A stretch of DNA of 64,000 nt from Paraburkholderia sp. BL23I1N1 (lineage in GTDB: Bacteria > Pseudomonadota > Gammaproteobacteria > Burkholderiales > Burkholderiaceae): NCBI RefSeq assembly GCF_003610295.1, contig NZ_RAPV01000001.1:2170001-2234000 (forward strand), read 5' to 3'. The notes under the pieces were generated by a model. That model was not told the DNA's origin and made no database searches. It was given only the letters and a program-made list of their open reading frames with translations. A program made the position numbers and the translations under genes. This document shows, piece after piece, positions 36,661 through 46,391 of this stretch. Each line of letters begins with the position of its first letter. Position 1 is the stretch's first letter.

Positions 36661-38322
36661 ATGAACTACGACTACATCATCGTCGGCGCGGGTTCGGCGG
36701 GCTGCATTCTCGCCAATCGCCTTTCGGCGTCGGGCCAATATTCGGTACTGCTGCTCGAAGCGGGCGGCAAGGACAGCTCGTTCTGGTTCAAGATCCCGGT
36801 GGGTTTCACCAAGACGTACTACAACGAAACCTATAACTGGATGTATTACAGCGAGCCCGAAAAGGAACTCGACAACCGGCCGATCTATTGCCCGCGGGGC
36901 AAGGTGCAGGGTGGTTCCGGTTCGATCAACGCGATGATCTATGTGCGTGGCCAGCCGCATGATTTTGACGACTGGGCCGCGGCGGGCAATCCGGGCTGGG
37001 CGTTTCGTGACGTGCTGCCGTATTTCCGCAAGCTCGAATCGCATCCGCTTGGCAATACCGAATATCACGGCGCGGACGGCCCGATTCGCATCTCGCCGAT
37101 GAAGGATGATGTCCATCCGATCTGCCACGTGTTCCTGAAAGGCTGCGACCAGGCCGGGTACAAGCGCAGCGACGACTTCAACGGCGCACGATTCGAAGGC
37201 GCGGGCATCTACGACGTGAGTACGCGCAACGGGCAGCGTTCGTCGAGCAGCTTCGAGTACCTGCATCCGGTGCTGACGCGCAAGAACCTGACGGTCGAGC
37301 GTGAAGTACTGGCAAGCCGCGTGCTATTCGACGGCAACCAGCGGGCCATTGGCGTGAGCGTGACGCAGAACGGCGCGACGCGGCAATTCATGGCGAACCG
37401 CGAGGTGATCCTGTCGGCGGGCGCGGTCGATTCGCCCAAGCTGCTGCAACTCTCGGGCGTGGGCGACAGCGCATTGCTGGCGAGGCATCGCATCGCGATG
37501 GTCAAGGAACTGCCCGCTGTGGGGCAGAATCTGCAGGACCATCTGTGCGTGAGCTTCTACTATCGCGCGAACGTGAAGACGCTGAACGACGAGATGCGGC
37601 CCTTGCTTGGCAAGCTCAAGCTTGGTTTGCAGTATCTGCTGACGCGCAAGGGGCCGCTCGCGATGAGCGTGAACCAGTCGGGCGGGTTCTTCAAGGGCAA
37701 CGACCAGGAAGTGCAGCCGAATCTGCAGTTGTACTTCAACCCGCTGTCGTACCGGATTCCGAAGAGCAACAAGGCGAGTCTCGAACCAGAACCGTATTCT
37801 GGCTTCCTGCTAGCCTTCAACCCGTGCCGGCCAACCAGCCGCGGATCGATCGAGATTGCGTCGAACCGTGCGGAAGACGCCGCGAAAATCCGCATCAACG
37901 CGTTGACCACGGAGAAGGACATCGACGAAGTCATCCAGGGTTGCGAACTGGTGCGCAAGGTGATGGCATCGCCGGCGTTGAAAGAAATCACGGTGGAAGA
38001 AATTTCGCCGGGGCCGCAGGTGAATACGCGTGAAGGCTTCCTGCAGTATTTCCGTGAGCAATCGGGGTCGATCTATCACCTGTGCGGCTCATGCGCGATG
38101 GGCGACGACCCGCGTACCTCGGTGGTCGACGCGCGTTTGCGGGTGCACGGCGTGTCCGGCTTGCGGGTGGTTGATGCGTCGATCTTCCCGAACATCACTT
38201 CCGGCAATATCAATGCGCCGACGATGATGGTGGCGGAGAAGGGCGCCGAGATGATTCTCATGGACGCCGCCACGGAAGCCGCGTTCAAGGCTGATCCGGC
38301 GGAGTTCTCTGCGGCGGCTTGA
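36661..38322 (+). CDS. GMC-family FAD-dependent alcohol/choline dehydrogenase-like oxidoreductase
   Basis: A 553-residue flavoprotein. The FAD Rossmann motif [19 protein letters not shown] begins at residue 4; the GMC signatures [18 protein letters not shown] and [17 protein letters not shown] follow, and the C-terminal HLCGSCAMG and [19 protein letters not shown] carry the active-site region. Members oxidise alcohols to aldehydes and pass electrons to quinones or oxygen. With the aldehyde dehydrogenase at the head of the operon it could make a two-step alcohol-to-acid route. A terminator follows at 38355. Confidence 0.92.
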   Translation: MNYDYIIVGAGSAGCILANRLSASGQYSVLLLEAGGKDSSFWFKIPVGFTKTYYNETYNWMYYSEPEKELDNRPIYCPRGKVQGGSGSINAMIYVRGQPHDFDDWAAAGNPGWAFRDVLPYFRKLESHPLGNTEYHGADGPIRISPMKDDVHPICHVFLKGCDQAGYKRSDDFNGARFEGAGIYDVSTRNGQRSSSSFEYLHPVLTRKNLTVEREVLASRVLFDGNQRAIGVSVTQNGATRQFMANREVILSAGAVDSPKLLQLSGVGDSALLARHRIAMVKELPAVGQNLQDHLCVSFYYRANVKTLNDEMRPLLGKLKLGLQYLLTRKGPLAMSVNQSGGFFKGNDQEVQPNLQLYFNPLSYRIPKSNKASLEPEPYSGFLLAFNPCRPTSRGSIEIASNRAEDAAKIRINALTTEKDIDEVIQGCELVRKVMASPALKEITVEEISPGPQVNTREGFLQYFREQSGSIYHLCGSCAMGDDPRTSVVDARLRVHGVSGLRVVDASIFPNITSGNINAPTMMVAEKGAEMILMDAATEAAFKADPAEFSAAA

Positions 38323-38354
38323 AGTTCGTCAGTAAAGCTTCACCGTTGTAAATA

Positions 38355-38390
38355 AACCGCGCCGATGCGATGCCGTCGGCGCGGTTTTTT
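38355..38390 (+). terminator. Rho-independent terminator of the GMC operon
   Basis: Arms AACCGCGCCGA and TCGGCGCGGTT around a ten-base loop run into six T residues; it lies between convergent genes. Confidence 0.9.
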
Positions 38391-38429
38391 CTCATTTTTC
38401 TCTTTTTTCTCACGTCGGCTTTGACGCGC

Positions 38430-39356
38430 TCAAACTGACGGCACCGACTCCGACGAATCGAGCGCGCGCTCGGTCAACCAGATTTCCTGCTGCAGCCAGT
38501 CGCGGAACAACGCGACGTGCGGCAGTTCGTCCTGTTCCGCGCGCGTGACGAGCCAGTACGACTGATGCCCGTCGACGTGCACATTCAGCACCTGCACGAG
38601 CTGGCCTTCCGCGAGTTCACGGCCGATCATGTGACGATCGGCGATCGTCACGCCGAGGCCGTCAATGGCCGCGCGGATTGCGTGATCGAGCAGATCGAAT
38701 TCGTAGCCGCCACGGGTGTCGACGTTTTCAATGCCGGCTGCTTTTAACCAATGTTGCCAGGTCAGGTAGCGCTGATCGGCGCTCGCGAGCACATGCAGCA
38801 GCGTGAACTGATTCAGGTCGATGGCGACGCGGCCGGCCTGGCGTGCGAGCAATGCGGGCGCGCAGACGGCGATATGCCGTTCGTTCATCAGCAGACGGTT
38901 GTCGAAGCCTTCCCACTCGCCGTTACCGAAGCGGATGGCGCAGTCGAGCACGCCTGATTCGGCGAGATTGTCGTCGACGCGGGTCGACAGGCTGAGTTCG
39001 AGATGCGGATGCGCGTCACGCAGACGTCCGAGACGCGGCATCAGCCAGCGGCTCGTGAAGGTGGGTGGTGCGTTGATACGCAGGCGATTGCGGTGGGTTT
39101 TCTCTTGCAGGCTGCGGACTGTGAGCTCGATCCGGTCGAATGACTGTTGCAGTGCTTGCAGGAGGATGCGGCCGGCGGCCGAGAGTTCCAGATGATGATG
39201 GTGACGCAGGAGTAAGGTCTCGCCGAGTTGGGATTCGAGTTGGCGGACCTGGCGGCTTACCGCGCTTTGCGTCACGTTGAGCATTTCCGCTGCGCGGGTG
39301 AAGCTGCCGGTGCGGCCGGCGACTTCGAAGGCTTTTAGCGCGTTCAGCGCGGGCAT
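38430..39356 (-). CDS. LysR-family regulator (GcvA-like)
   Basis: A 308-residue protein with the N-terminal helix-turn-helix FEVAGRTGSFTRAAEMLNVTQSAVSRQVRQLESQLGETLL and a substrate-binding domain with RINAPPTFTSRWLMPRLGRL and LDCAIRFGNGEWEG, typical of the GcvA subgroup. I use ATG 39356 (MPALNALKAFEV); TTG 39368 would add four residues. It is convergent with the dehydratase/GMC operon and is its probable regulator, though no contact site can be proven. Confidence 0.9.
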   Translation of the reverse strand: MPALNALKAFEVAGRTGSFTRAAEMLNVTQSAVSRQVRQLESQLGETLLLRHHHHLELSAAGRILLQALQQSFDRIELTVRSLQEKTHRNRLRINAPPTFTSRWLMPRLGRLRDAHPHLELSLSTRVDDNLAESGVLDCAIRFGNGEWEGFDNRLLMNERHIAVCAPALLARQAGRVAIDLNQFTLLHVLASADQRYLTWQHWLKAAGIENVDTRGGYEFDLLDHAIRAAIDGLGVTIADRHMIGRELAEGQLVQVLNVHVDGHQSYWLVTRAEQDELPHVALFRDWLQQEIWLTERALDSSESVPSV

Positions 39357-39468
39357 TTTGCGTTTCAAGATCGGAGGCCTAAGGGGAGGCTGGTGCGCGG
39401 CGGCGCGGGTGCTGGGTATTTTAGCTGGTTGTTTGTTTACCTACGGTGTTGGGTTTTTTCTTGAGGTG

Positions 39469-39722
39469 GTTGCCTGCGCGGCGCTTGGTTTGGCTGTGTT
39501 TTTTTGGTGTTGGCCTTTCCTTGATTTGTTAGTGGTCTATTAGCGTTGCCCCTGTGCGGGGCGGCACTCACTTCTCTTTGCCGGCCGCAAAGAGAAGTAA
39601 GCAAGAGAAAGCGGCTCAAACCGCTAATTCTTAAGCGGGTCCCACGCGCAGCCACGGTAGTGGTGCATCTGGAATCCGTGCCCTCGCACATTCGGCGTTA
39701 GTGACAAGGCAGTCATACTTCC
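39469..39722 (+). repeat. Dispersed intergenic repeat, copy A
   Basis: Shares with copies B, C and D the order: TTAGTGGTCTATTAGCG, hairpin GCCCC-TGTGC-GGGGC (39548-39562), hairpin with ACTTCTCTTTG/CAAAGAGAAGT arms (39570-39598), hairpin AGCGG-CTCAAA-CCGCT (39610-39625), TTAAGCGGGTCCC, GGTGCATCTGGAATC and GACAAGGCAGTCATACTTCC. Lies between the LysR gene and the aldehyde dehydrogenase gene, facing copy B. Confidence 0.92.
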
Positions 39723-40010
39723 GGCGGCGCTGCGCGCGCCGACGCGCATTTTTTTGAACCATCTGTTTTGGCTACGGCTTGTCGCCGCTCGGAGCGCCGA
39801 GTGGCATGTCCCGAAACAGATATATTTTCGACGCCTCGCCGAGCCAACGCCGGCAGTCGCCACGGACCAGAACCGAAGTCCCGAGTTTGCCTTGCAGACC
39901 CGTCCGAGGCGAAGCCGATGGCGTCCATCACGTCTAAACGAAGCCCCTGCTTTCCCATGCGGACCCATCCGCGACGCACGCAGTGCGGAGTGGGAGCTGA
40001 CGAGCCCTTA
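39723..40010. other. Segment between inverted repeat copies A and B
   Basis: About 290 bp without a convincing gene. Open frames across it run straight into the repeat (ending PDAPLPWLREGPA-like), lack ribosome sites and look fortuitous. It contains GCGCGCGCCGACGCGC-like symmetry near 39726-39750. It may be unique DNA trapped between two copies or an inner part of a longer composite repeat. Confidence 0.45.
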
Positions 40011-40210
40011 GTCACTCACGCGGAATGTGCGAGAACACGGATTCCAGATGCACCACTACCGTGGCTGCGCGAGGGACCCGCTTAAGAATTAGCGGTTTGA
40101 GCCGCTTTCTCTTGCTTACTTCTCTTTGCGGCCGGCAAAGAGAAGTAGGTGCCGCCCCGCACAGGGGCAACGCTAATAGACCACCAACAAAGCAAGGAAA
40201 GGCCAACACC
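40011..40210 (-). repeat. Dispersed intergenic repeat, copy B (inverted)
   Basis: Reverse-oriented copy of the element at 39469, with the same three hairpins and the GATTCCAGATGCACC and GGGACCCGCTTAAG blocks. Copies A and B together make a large inverted repeat with a 288-bp centre. Confidence 0.92.
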
Positions 40211-40256
40211 ATAAAACCACAACCAAACAAACCGCCGAGCAGGCAAAAAACCCACA

Positions 40257-41738
40257 TCAATAAGCAATACAAACAGACTTACTTTCAGTATAGGAATCGA
40301 CAATAGCCTTCCCATGTTCACGCCCGATCCCGGACGCCTTAAACCCGCCGAACGGCATAGCAGGATCCACCATGTTGTGCGTATTGACCCAAACGGTCCC
40401 CGCTTCGATACCGTCAACCAACCGTAAAGCCTTATCGAGCTGATTCGTCCAGACACTCGCGCCAAGCCCATATTCCGACGCATTGGCCTGCGCCAGCACC
40501 TCATCGATATCGTCATAAGGCATCGCCACAAGCACCGGCCCAAACACTTCCTCCCTGACAACAGAAAGCGGCTTGCATTCGCGATTGGCAATCACCGTTG
40601 GTCGAACAAAAAAACCATCCGTATCAACAGCCGCATCACGCGACAAAATCTCCCCACCTTCCTGCTTGCCTTGCGCAATCATCCCCATGACCTTGTCGCG
40701 GTGCCGCGCGGAAACCATCGGTCCCATCTGCGTCGCAGCATCGAAACCGGAACCCAATGCAATGCCGTCGGCCACCGCTGCAATGCCTTGCACGACTTCG
40801 TCGTAGATCGATCGCGCAACGTACAGGCGCGAACCCGCGGTGCAGACCTGCCCGTGGTTGAAGAAAATCGCGCCTGCCGCGCCTTCAATCGCTTTCTTTG
40901 GATCGCAATCCTCCAGCACGATCACAGGGCTCTTGCCGCCCAGCTCAAGCGACGCCCGTTTTAGATCGTCAGCGCACTGGCGGCCAATGATGCGGCCCAC
41001 TTCGGTCGATCCCGTGAAGGTGACTTTGTTCACCAAGAGATGCTTGACCAGCGCCGCGCCGGCGGTCTCGCCGCGGCCGGTGACGACGTTGAATACGCCC
41101 GGCGGGAAGCCGGCTTCGTGGGCCAGTTCGGCCAGACGGATCGCTGTTAAAGGGGTTTCTTCGGCGGGCTTCAGCACGACGGTGCAACCGCATGCCAGTG
41201 CCGGAGCGATTTTCCAGACCGCCATCAGCAGCGGGAAATTCCATGGGACGATCGCGGCGACGACGCCCGCCGGGACGCGTTTTGTCGAGGCGTTGTAGCG
41301 GGTGCCGGGAGGGAAGGGGATCGACGGGTCGAATGTCGTGCCCTCGATTTTGGTGGCCCAGCCGGCCATGTAACGCAGCCATTGGACGCTGCCCGAGACT
41401 TCCAGCATCTTTGAGAAGGTGATTAGTTTTCCCTGGTTTAGGGTTTCTAATGTGGCTAGTTCGTCAGTGTGTCGCTCTACCAGGTCGGCTAGTTTTAGGA
41501 GCATGTGCTCTCGGGTGGCGGGGGGCATTCTGCGCCAGGTGTCTGACGTGAAGGCTGCTTTTGAGGTTTGGACTGCGTGGTCGATGTCGGTTTCGGATGC
41601 GTCCGGGATTTGGGTTAGCTCTTCGCCTGTGGCGGGGTTGTAGATGGGGAAGGTTTTGCCTGCGGCGCTCGGGGTTTTTTCGCCGTTGATGAACATGGTG
41701 TGGGGGAGCTGCGGTGCTTGGTTTTTTTGGTCGGGCAT
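40257..41738 (-). CDS. Phenylacetaldehyde/aminoaldehyde dehydrogenase (FeaB-like)
   Basis: A 493-residue aldehyde dehydrogenase: GVVAAIVPWNFPLLMAVWKIAPALACGCTVVLKP, GSTEVGRIIG for NAD binding, the catalytic Glu in LELGGKSP, the catalytic Cys in FFNHGQVCTAGSRLYV and EEVFGPVLVAM. It is third in a minus-strand set after a copper amine oxidase and a membrane protein. Copper amine oxidases turn phenethylamine or tyramine into arylacetaldehydes, which FeaB-type enzymes oxidise to arylacetates, so this assignment follows from context plus family. Repeat copy C lies just upstream of its ATG and could affect its transcription. Confidence 0.87.
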   Translation of the reverse strand: MPDQKNQAPQLPHTMFINGEKTPSAAGKTFPIYNPATGEELTQIPDASETDIDHAVQTSKAAFTSDTWRRMPPATREHMLLKLADLVERHTDELATLETLNQGKLITFSKMLEVSGSVQWLRYMAGWATKIEGTTFDPSIPFPPGTRYNASTKRVPAGVVAAIVPWNFPLLMAVWKIAPALACGCTVVLKPAEETPLTAIRLAELAHEAGFPPGVFNVVTGRGETAGAALVKHLLVNKVTFTGSTEVGRIIGRQCADDLKRASLELGGKSPVIVLEDCDPKKAIEGAAGAIFFNHGQVCTAGSRLYVARSIYDEVVQGIAAVADGIALGSGFDAATQMGPMVSARHRDKVMGMIAQGKQEGGEILSRDAAVDTDGFFVRPTVIANRECKPLSVVREEVFGPVLVAMPYDDIDEVLAQANASEYGLGASVWTNQLDKALRLVDGIEAGTVWVNTHNMVDPAMPFGGFKASGIGREHGKAIVDSYTESKSVCIAY

Positions 41739-41818
41739 TTTGCGTTTTTTCCGTTGGGGTGAGATTGGCGGTGGTGTTTGGTTGTTGCTTTTGTTGCTTG
41801 CCTGTGGGGGTGGGTTTC

Positions 41819-42020
41819 TTGTTTTGCTAGTGGTTTATTAGCGTTGCCCCTGTGCGGGGCGGCACCTACTTTTCTTTGCCTGCCACAAAAAAAAGTAGGC
41901 AAAAGAAAGCGACTCACACCGCTAACTCTTAAGCGGGTCCCCCGCGCAGCCGCGGTAGTGGTGCATCTGGAATCTGTGTTCTCGCACTATCAGCCCCGGT
42001 GACAAGGCAGTCATACTTCC
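41819..42020 (+). repeat. Dispersed intergenic repeat, copy C
   Basis: Same block order as copy A, more diverged: the middle hairpin is ACTTTTCTTTG/CAAAAAAAAGT with one mismatch, and the third reads AGCG/CGCT around ACTCACAC. It ends with GACAAGGCAGTCATACTTCC. Its right part overlaps the 3' end of the membrane protein gene at 41929. Confidence 0.9.
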
Positions 42021-43206
42021 CGCTTTGCTCTTCGTGCTCGTCGGAAGGGCTTGCTCGACTGCGGTCATAATTTGTATGCTTGTGAAACGGGTTTTTCTCG
42101 AGCCATTTGGCTGCCAATGTGCCCGCGCATATCAAGTTCGCAATCGCGCTTAGCACATACAACACCATGAAGCCGTCGCCGAAAAAATAGGGCGTCGTCG
42201 ATAACGTTGCCCCCATTACCATCCCGATGTGGTGTGCCGCGCCGGGGCAACTGGCGCTCATTGCGCTGCGCGATTTGCTGCGCAGTTTCGTCAGCGTTGA
42301 AATCGTCAGGCAGTCGAGAACCAGGAATATCTTTGCCGCCAGTAGCGCCAGCGTCGGACCGTTTACCGCTGCGAGTGCTCCAATTAACACCGCCCGTAGC
42401 ACGTACAGCACCATCAGCATTCGGTTGTCGTTGCCGGTTCGGTCGGCGATGAACGCCAGCGCACAAACAGCACCCAGCGAAAACACGATCTGCCACGTCG
42501 GTTGAGCACCACCCACACCGCAAATCGCAAACAGCTGAAAACGGGCGAGACTGCCGGTCGATAAGCCCGCAAACAATGCAAGCAGCACCGTCGCGCCCGT
42601 TGCCTGCAATGCTCCGGTGGATTGGTCAGCATTTTGAATCGCGTACCTGTTTCGATCGAAATCTTCAGCCAACGAGGCCGTCTTGCCTGACAGGCGCCAC
42701 CCGCAAAACAGCAACACGCTGCCCAGCAACATGGCCACCCCGCATATCGCGGTGCAATGCTCCAACCCACGCGCATACGCCGGTACGGCGCCCATCGCGC
42801 TCATCGTGGCGATCAGCGTCACCGCTGTAGTGAGCGTGCTGTACTCTCGGGATATGCGCGACATCAACAGCGGCACAATCGTCATCGTCGTCAACGCCAG
42901 AGCACTCATCCACAGCGCGTTAGCGCGTTGACCAAAGCCGGCTTGCGTCACTAGCGTGGCGGCGCCGCTCATGAGCAGCACGCACGCCGCGCCGATCACG
43001 CTCGCAATGAGTGCGCGTGCCGCGCCACCCGTGCTCGCCGTCTGCGTGCGTGCCGAGCCCGCAGCAATCGCACCACCCACGTTCGTCGTCAGCACACGTG
43101 CCGGACCCGCGACAATCGCGGGACGCGCGACGTATGCTACGTCGGCTACACGCGCAACGGCGGGCCATGCGGCGCGCGTCGTCGGATCAGCGCTTGCAGC
43201 AACCAT
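41929..43206 (-). CDS. MFS-like membrane protein with a repeat-derived C-terminus
   Basis: A 425-residue protein from ATG 43206, which overlaps the amine oxidase stop by 20 bp (an in-frame TTG at 43230 is an alternative). The first 60 residues are Ala/Arg/Val-rich and of unclear role; about ten hydrophobic helices follow, with ALAFIADRTGNDNRMLM resembling the loop motif of a major facilitator. The last 30 or so residues (CLVTGADSARTQIPDAPLPR and on to the stop) are encoded by repeat copy C, so the native tail was probably lost when the repeat arrived. Its place between amine oxidase and aldehyde dehydrogenase suggests amine or aryl-acid transport. The family call is weak. Confidence 0.55.
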   Translation of the reverse strand: MVAASADPTTRAAWPAVARVADVAYVARPAIVAGPARVLTTNVGGAIAAGSARTQTASTGGAARALIASVIGAACVLLMSGAATLVTQAGFGQRANALWMSALALTTMTIVPLLMSRISREYSTLTTAVTLIATMSAMGAVPAYARGLEHCTAICGVAMLLGSVLLFCGWRLSGKTASLAEDFDRNRYAIQNADQSTGALQATGATVLLALFAGLSTGSLARFQLFAICGVGGAQPTWQIVFSLGAVCALAFIADRTGNDNRMLMVLYVLRAVLIGALAAVNGPTLALLAAKIFLVLDCLTISTLTKLRSKSRSAMSASCPGAAHHIGMVMGATLSTTPYFFGDGFMVLYVLSAIANLICAGTLAAKWLEKNPFHKHTNYDRSRASPSDEHEEQSGKYDCLVTGADSARTQIPDAPLPRLRGGPA

Positions 43207-45172
43207 GATCCGTAGACTGGCCGTCTTCAACGCTGTTCTGGTCGCGCTCGGACGGTAAGTCCATCGTCGGATTGGCAGAGAAGAAGTTGTTCGGTTTGAG
43301 CATGAAGCCGGCGTATTCCACCGGCATCACCGGAAAATCCTCGGGCTTGCACACGTGCGTGTGACCGAAGCTATGCCACAAGACAATGTCTTCATTCTCA
43401 ATGTTGCGGTTCGCCTCGATGTAACGCGGCAAGCCGTCACCACCCGCGTGCTGGTTCGGATAGTCGCCGCTCGCGTAGCGCTCGGACGGATCGAATGGCG
43501 TGACCCACACGTGTCGCGTAGCAAAGCCGCCGCGCTGCCGGACCTTCGAGCGCTCGTCGGCCAGCATCAGCGGGGAGTCGTTCACGATCAGCTTGTAGCC
43601 AGGATTCGCACCCACGGCGTTTTTCACGTTCGGGTTGGTTACCTTCCAGTAACGTCCCGTGGCGCCGTTCGCCATGCGCGCGGCTTCGCTCTCGGTCCTG
43701 AACACGCGCTTCGTGGTGTCGAAGACGTTGCCATACGGATTCGTTTCGCCCATCGGGCGCGGCACGAATTCATGTTCGGTCACAGTGTTGCGCTCGCCGT
43801 CCACCATCATGTGCATCCGCGCATTGAAGAAGTGCTGGTGGGTCGGACCGCCCAGGTTCTCCGTGATCATGCCGCCCCACGGATACGTGTCGCCGTCGGC
43901 CACCGCCGAGGTTTGGACGATGCCGGTCAGCTTGCATTCGAGTTGAATCGTGCCGTCCTGATACAGGTACCAGTAGAAACCGTAGTCGTAGTTGCCGACT
44001 GTCGCGAAGAAGGAGATCACAAGGCGTCGCGAGCGGCGCATTTCGAAAACGCCAGTGCGAAACTCATAGTGCTTCCACAGCGTGCCGTAATCCTCTTCGT
44101 GCATGCATACGGCGTTCTTCATCAGGAACGCATTGCCGAAATCGTCGGCGGACGGAATGTCGAAATAGCGGATCGTGCCGAGGCAATCGCAACCGAGTTC
44201 AAGTTGATTCGCCAGTTTGCCAAGGCCGTACTCACCGGCATCGAATGCGCTTTTCCAGTAGTGGTTCGTGCTCGGGTCGGAGTAGGGCACGCACATCTCC
44301 GTCACGCTCGCGCGGTAGATGATCGGCCGCGTATTCTTGCCGTCGTCCCATAACAGTTGATGCAGCACCAACCCCTCACGCGGCGTGAAGCCGACCCGGA
44401 AGTTCCAGTTCTGCCAGCTCACATGCCAGCCGTCGATCTTGAAGCTCGGGCCCTCGGGTTGGCTGATCGACAGCGGTTTGAGCGTGCTGCGCGGTTCGCC
44501 AAGACTCGGCGTATTGTAGTTGTGCTTCGCGCGCGGAATCGGAATGATGCGGCCGTCGTCCACGAGTTCGATCACTTTCTTCTCGAGAAGATCGACCACC
44601 GCCACCACGCCCTCGATCGGATGCGCGTAGCCGTTGTCGGTCACGCTCTCGCGGTAGTAACTCACGCAACGCACGAGGCGCCGGCCATTCTCGTTTTCGC
44701 GGTCGAAACAGCCGGCGGAAAACGGATCGACCTGGACTCGCTCCAGATCCTTCTCCGTGATGCCACGCTTCATGACCGCAACGCGCCATGCGTGGTCGTT
44801 CTTGACGATCTGCTCGGCGTTCATGAAGTCTTCGATCATGATCGGCGGCTGACCGTAAGGCGCCTGATCGAACGGCAACACGTTGCGCGAGGCGACTCTT
44901 TTCTCTCTCAGGTCCACGTTGTATTCAACGGTCATCTCATTCGTGCGGTCGATGGCCAGGACGAACGCCACACGTGAAAAATAGTCGCCGGTCTTGAATG
45001 CGACCACTTCAGCCTTCGGCGGCTCACGCAATTCGACCATCGGAAAACGGACATGCGCGTCGAGTTTTTCGGCGGCCTTCACGAGATCGCAGGCAAGCTG
45101 CATTTCGTCCGAACTCAGCGGATCGAGCGGATGAACAGGGGCGTGAGGGGCTTTCGTGGCATTCGTGTTCAT
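43187..45172 (-). CDS. Copper-containing primary amine oxidase
   Basis: A 661-residue quinoprotein that oxidises primary amines to aldehydes, ammonia and hydrogen peroxide. The motif TVGNYDYGFYW holds Tyr395, which should self-process to topaquinone; copper ligands are visible in THQHF (His445 and His447), with the third His expected in the HSFGHTHV region. No signal peptide and no N-terminal copper-amine-oxidase domain 1 are seen, so it resembles the shorter Arthrobacter type rather than periplasmic E. coli TynA. It is first in the minus-strand catabolic set and divergent from an AraC regulator. Substrate (phenethylamine, tyramine or similar) is inferred from the aldehyde dehydrogenase. Confidence 0.93.
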   Translation of the reverse strand: MNTNATKAPHAPVHPLDPLSSDEMQLACDLVKAAEKLDAHVRFPMVELREPPKAEVVAFKTGDYFSRVAFVLAIDRTNEMTVEYNVDLREKRVASRNVLPFDQAPYGQPPIMIEDFMNAEQIVKNDHAWRVAVMKRGITEKDLERVQVDPFSAGCFDRENENGRRLVRCVSYYRESVTDNGYAHPIEGVVAVVDLLEKKVIELVDDGRIIPIPRAKHNYNTPSLGEPRSTLKPLSISQPEGPSFKIDGWHVSWQNWNFRVGFTPREGLVLHQLLWDDGKNTRPIIYRASVTEMCVPYSDPSTNHYWKSAFDAGEYGLGKLANQLELGCDCLGTIRYFDIPSADDFGNAFLMKNAVCMHEEDYGTLWKHYEFRTGVFEMRRSRRLVISFFATVGNYDYGFYWYLYQDGTIQLECKLTGIVQTSAVADGDTYPWGGMITENLGGPTHQHFFNARMHMMVDGERNTVTEHEFVPRPMGETNPYGNVFDTTKRVFRTESEAARMANGATGRYWKVTNPNVKNAVGANPGYKLIVNDSPLMLADERSKVRQRGGFATRHVWVTPFDPSERYASGDYPNQHAGGDGLPRYIEANRNIENEDIVLWHSFGHTHVCKPEDFPVMPVEYAGFMLKPNNFFSANPTMDLPSERDQNSVEDGQSTDHGCCKR

Positions 45173-45372
45173 AAGGTTCCCGTAAGGAGTGTGCTGGACC
45201 TGACCACGTTCCCGCGCGGCTGGCTAAAACGCGGCGAACGCTGAGTCGATGGCAAATCGTAGGAACCCAATAATATTTTCGCGCTTGCTTATCGCGCCAA
45301 ATGAACGATAAAGTGCGCCAGGAGAAGTGATACGGCAGCCCATCCGCCAAGACTTGAGAGGAGACGCTCAGC

Positions 45373-46371
45373 ATGAAAAAAGTCACGCTCAACGGCAGTT
45401 TCCCGATGATCCGCGCTGCGGTCATGGGACCGGTTGTGCGCGCACTCGATGCATCGGGCGCCGATTGCGACGCGCTGCTCGAAGCGTTCGGCATGAACCG
45501 CAAGCTCCTGTCGAATCCGTACGAAATCCTGCCGCTCACGCGCTACGTGGCGGCATTCGAGCGCGCAGCCGAAGTACTCGGCGAACCGTTGCTCGGCTTG
45601 CGTCTCGGCAGCGAATTGCAATTGACGGAACTCGGGCCGGCGGGGCTCGTGTTTCTATCGTCACCCACCTTGAACGCGGCGATGCGCAAGTTCTCGCTCG
45701 CGCTCGCGTCGTGGCAGAACACCACGACCTGCGAGGTGCTGCGCGACGGCGAATGGCCGGTATGGACGTATCAGATCGCCAATCCACAGATCTGGCCGCG
45801 CCGGCAGGACGCGGAATACAGCCTGTCGACGATGTGCCATATGATCCGGGCCGTGCGCGGCGCGGCGTGGAATCCGGTTGAAGTGCATTTCGAACACGCC
45901 GCGCCTGCCGATCTCAAGCCGTATGCACGTAATTTCCGTGTGCCGGTGCGCTTTCAGCAGCCTTTCAATGGCGTGATTCTGCGTCCGCTGGATCTCGATG
46001 CGCCGCTCAAGAGCGCCGACTCGCAAATGGCGCGCATGATGGAGCGCCACGCCACCGATCTGATTGCGCGCGATGCGATGCCCCACAGCATCGTCGAGCA
46101 GGTGCGCGATCTGGTGACGAGGAGGCTTGCGCACGAAAAACTGATCGTCGCCGACATCGCGAAGGATCTCGGGCTCTCGCATCGCTCGCTGCAACGGCAT
46201 CTGGCCGAGGCGGGGACTTCCGTGCGGCAGATCGTGCGCGAAGAGCGGCAGCGTAGCGTGGAAGGACTGCTGGAACGTGACGGGCTCACCAATGCGGCGA
46301 TCGCTCGCGCCGTAGGTTATGCCGACGCAACGGTGCTGTGGCGCGCCACGCGCAACTGGAAAAAACAATAA
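45373..46371 (+). CDS. AraC-family regulator of the amine oxidase cluster
   Basis: A 332-residue protein with an N-terminal arabinose-binding-like sensor domain of the OruR/ArgR subgroup (LPLTRYVAAFERAAEVLGEPLLGLRLG) and a C-terminal double helix-turn-helix (VADIAKDLGLSHRSLQRHLAEAGTSVRQIV, then LTNAAIARAVGYADATVLWRATRNW). It is encoded back-to-back with the amine oxidase gene, 200 bp apart, which is the usual arrangement for an activator of the neighbouring catabolic operon. GAGAGGAGA lies upstream of the ATG. Confidence 0.9.
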   Translation: MKKVTLNGSFPMIRAAVMGPVVRALDASGADCDALLEAFGMNRKLLSNPYEILPLTRYVAAFERAAEVLGEPLLGLRLGSELQLTELGPAGLVFLSSPTLNAAMRKFSLALASWQNTTTCEVLRDGEWPVWTYQIANPQIWPRRQDAEYSLSTMCHMIRAVRGAAWNPVEVHFEHAAPADLKPYARNFRVPVRFQQPFNGVILRPLDLDAPLKSADSQMARMMERHATDLIARDAMPHSIVEQVRDLVTRRLAHEKLIVADIAKDLGLSHRSLQRHLAEAGTSVRQIVREERQRSVEGLLERDGLTNAAIARAVGYADATVLWRATRNWKKQ

Positions 46372-46391
46372 ACAGTGGCGGCGGCGGAAAA

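Noticed and set aside
39754..40306. Small proteins encoded in the repeat copies, such as MCENTDSRCTTTVAARGTRL-type frames open in all four full copies
   Set aside because: They run through hairpins and into flanking DNA with different ends in each copy and lack ribosome sites. Shared openness is explained by low divergence. Worth reopening only if proteomics finds them.
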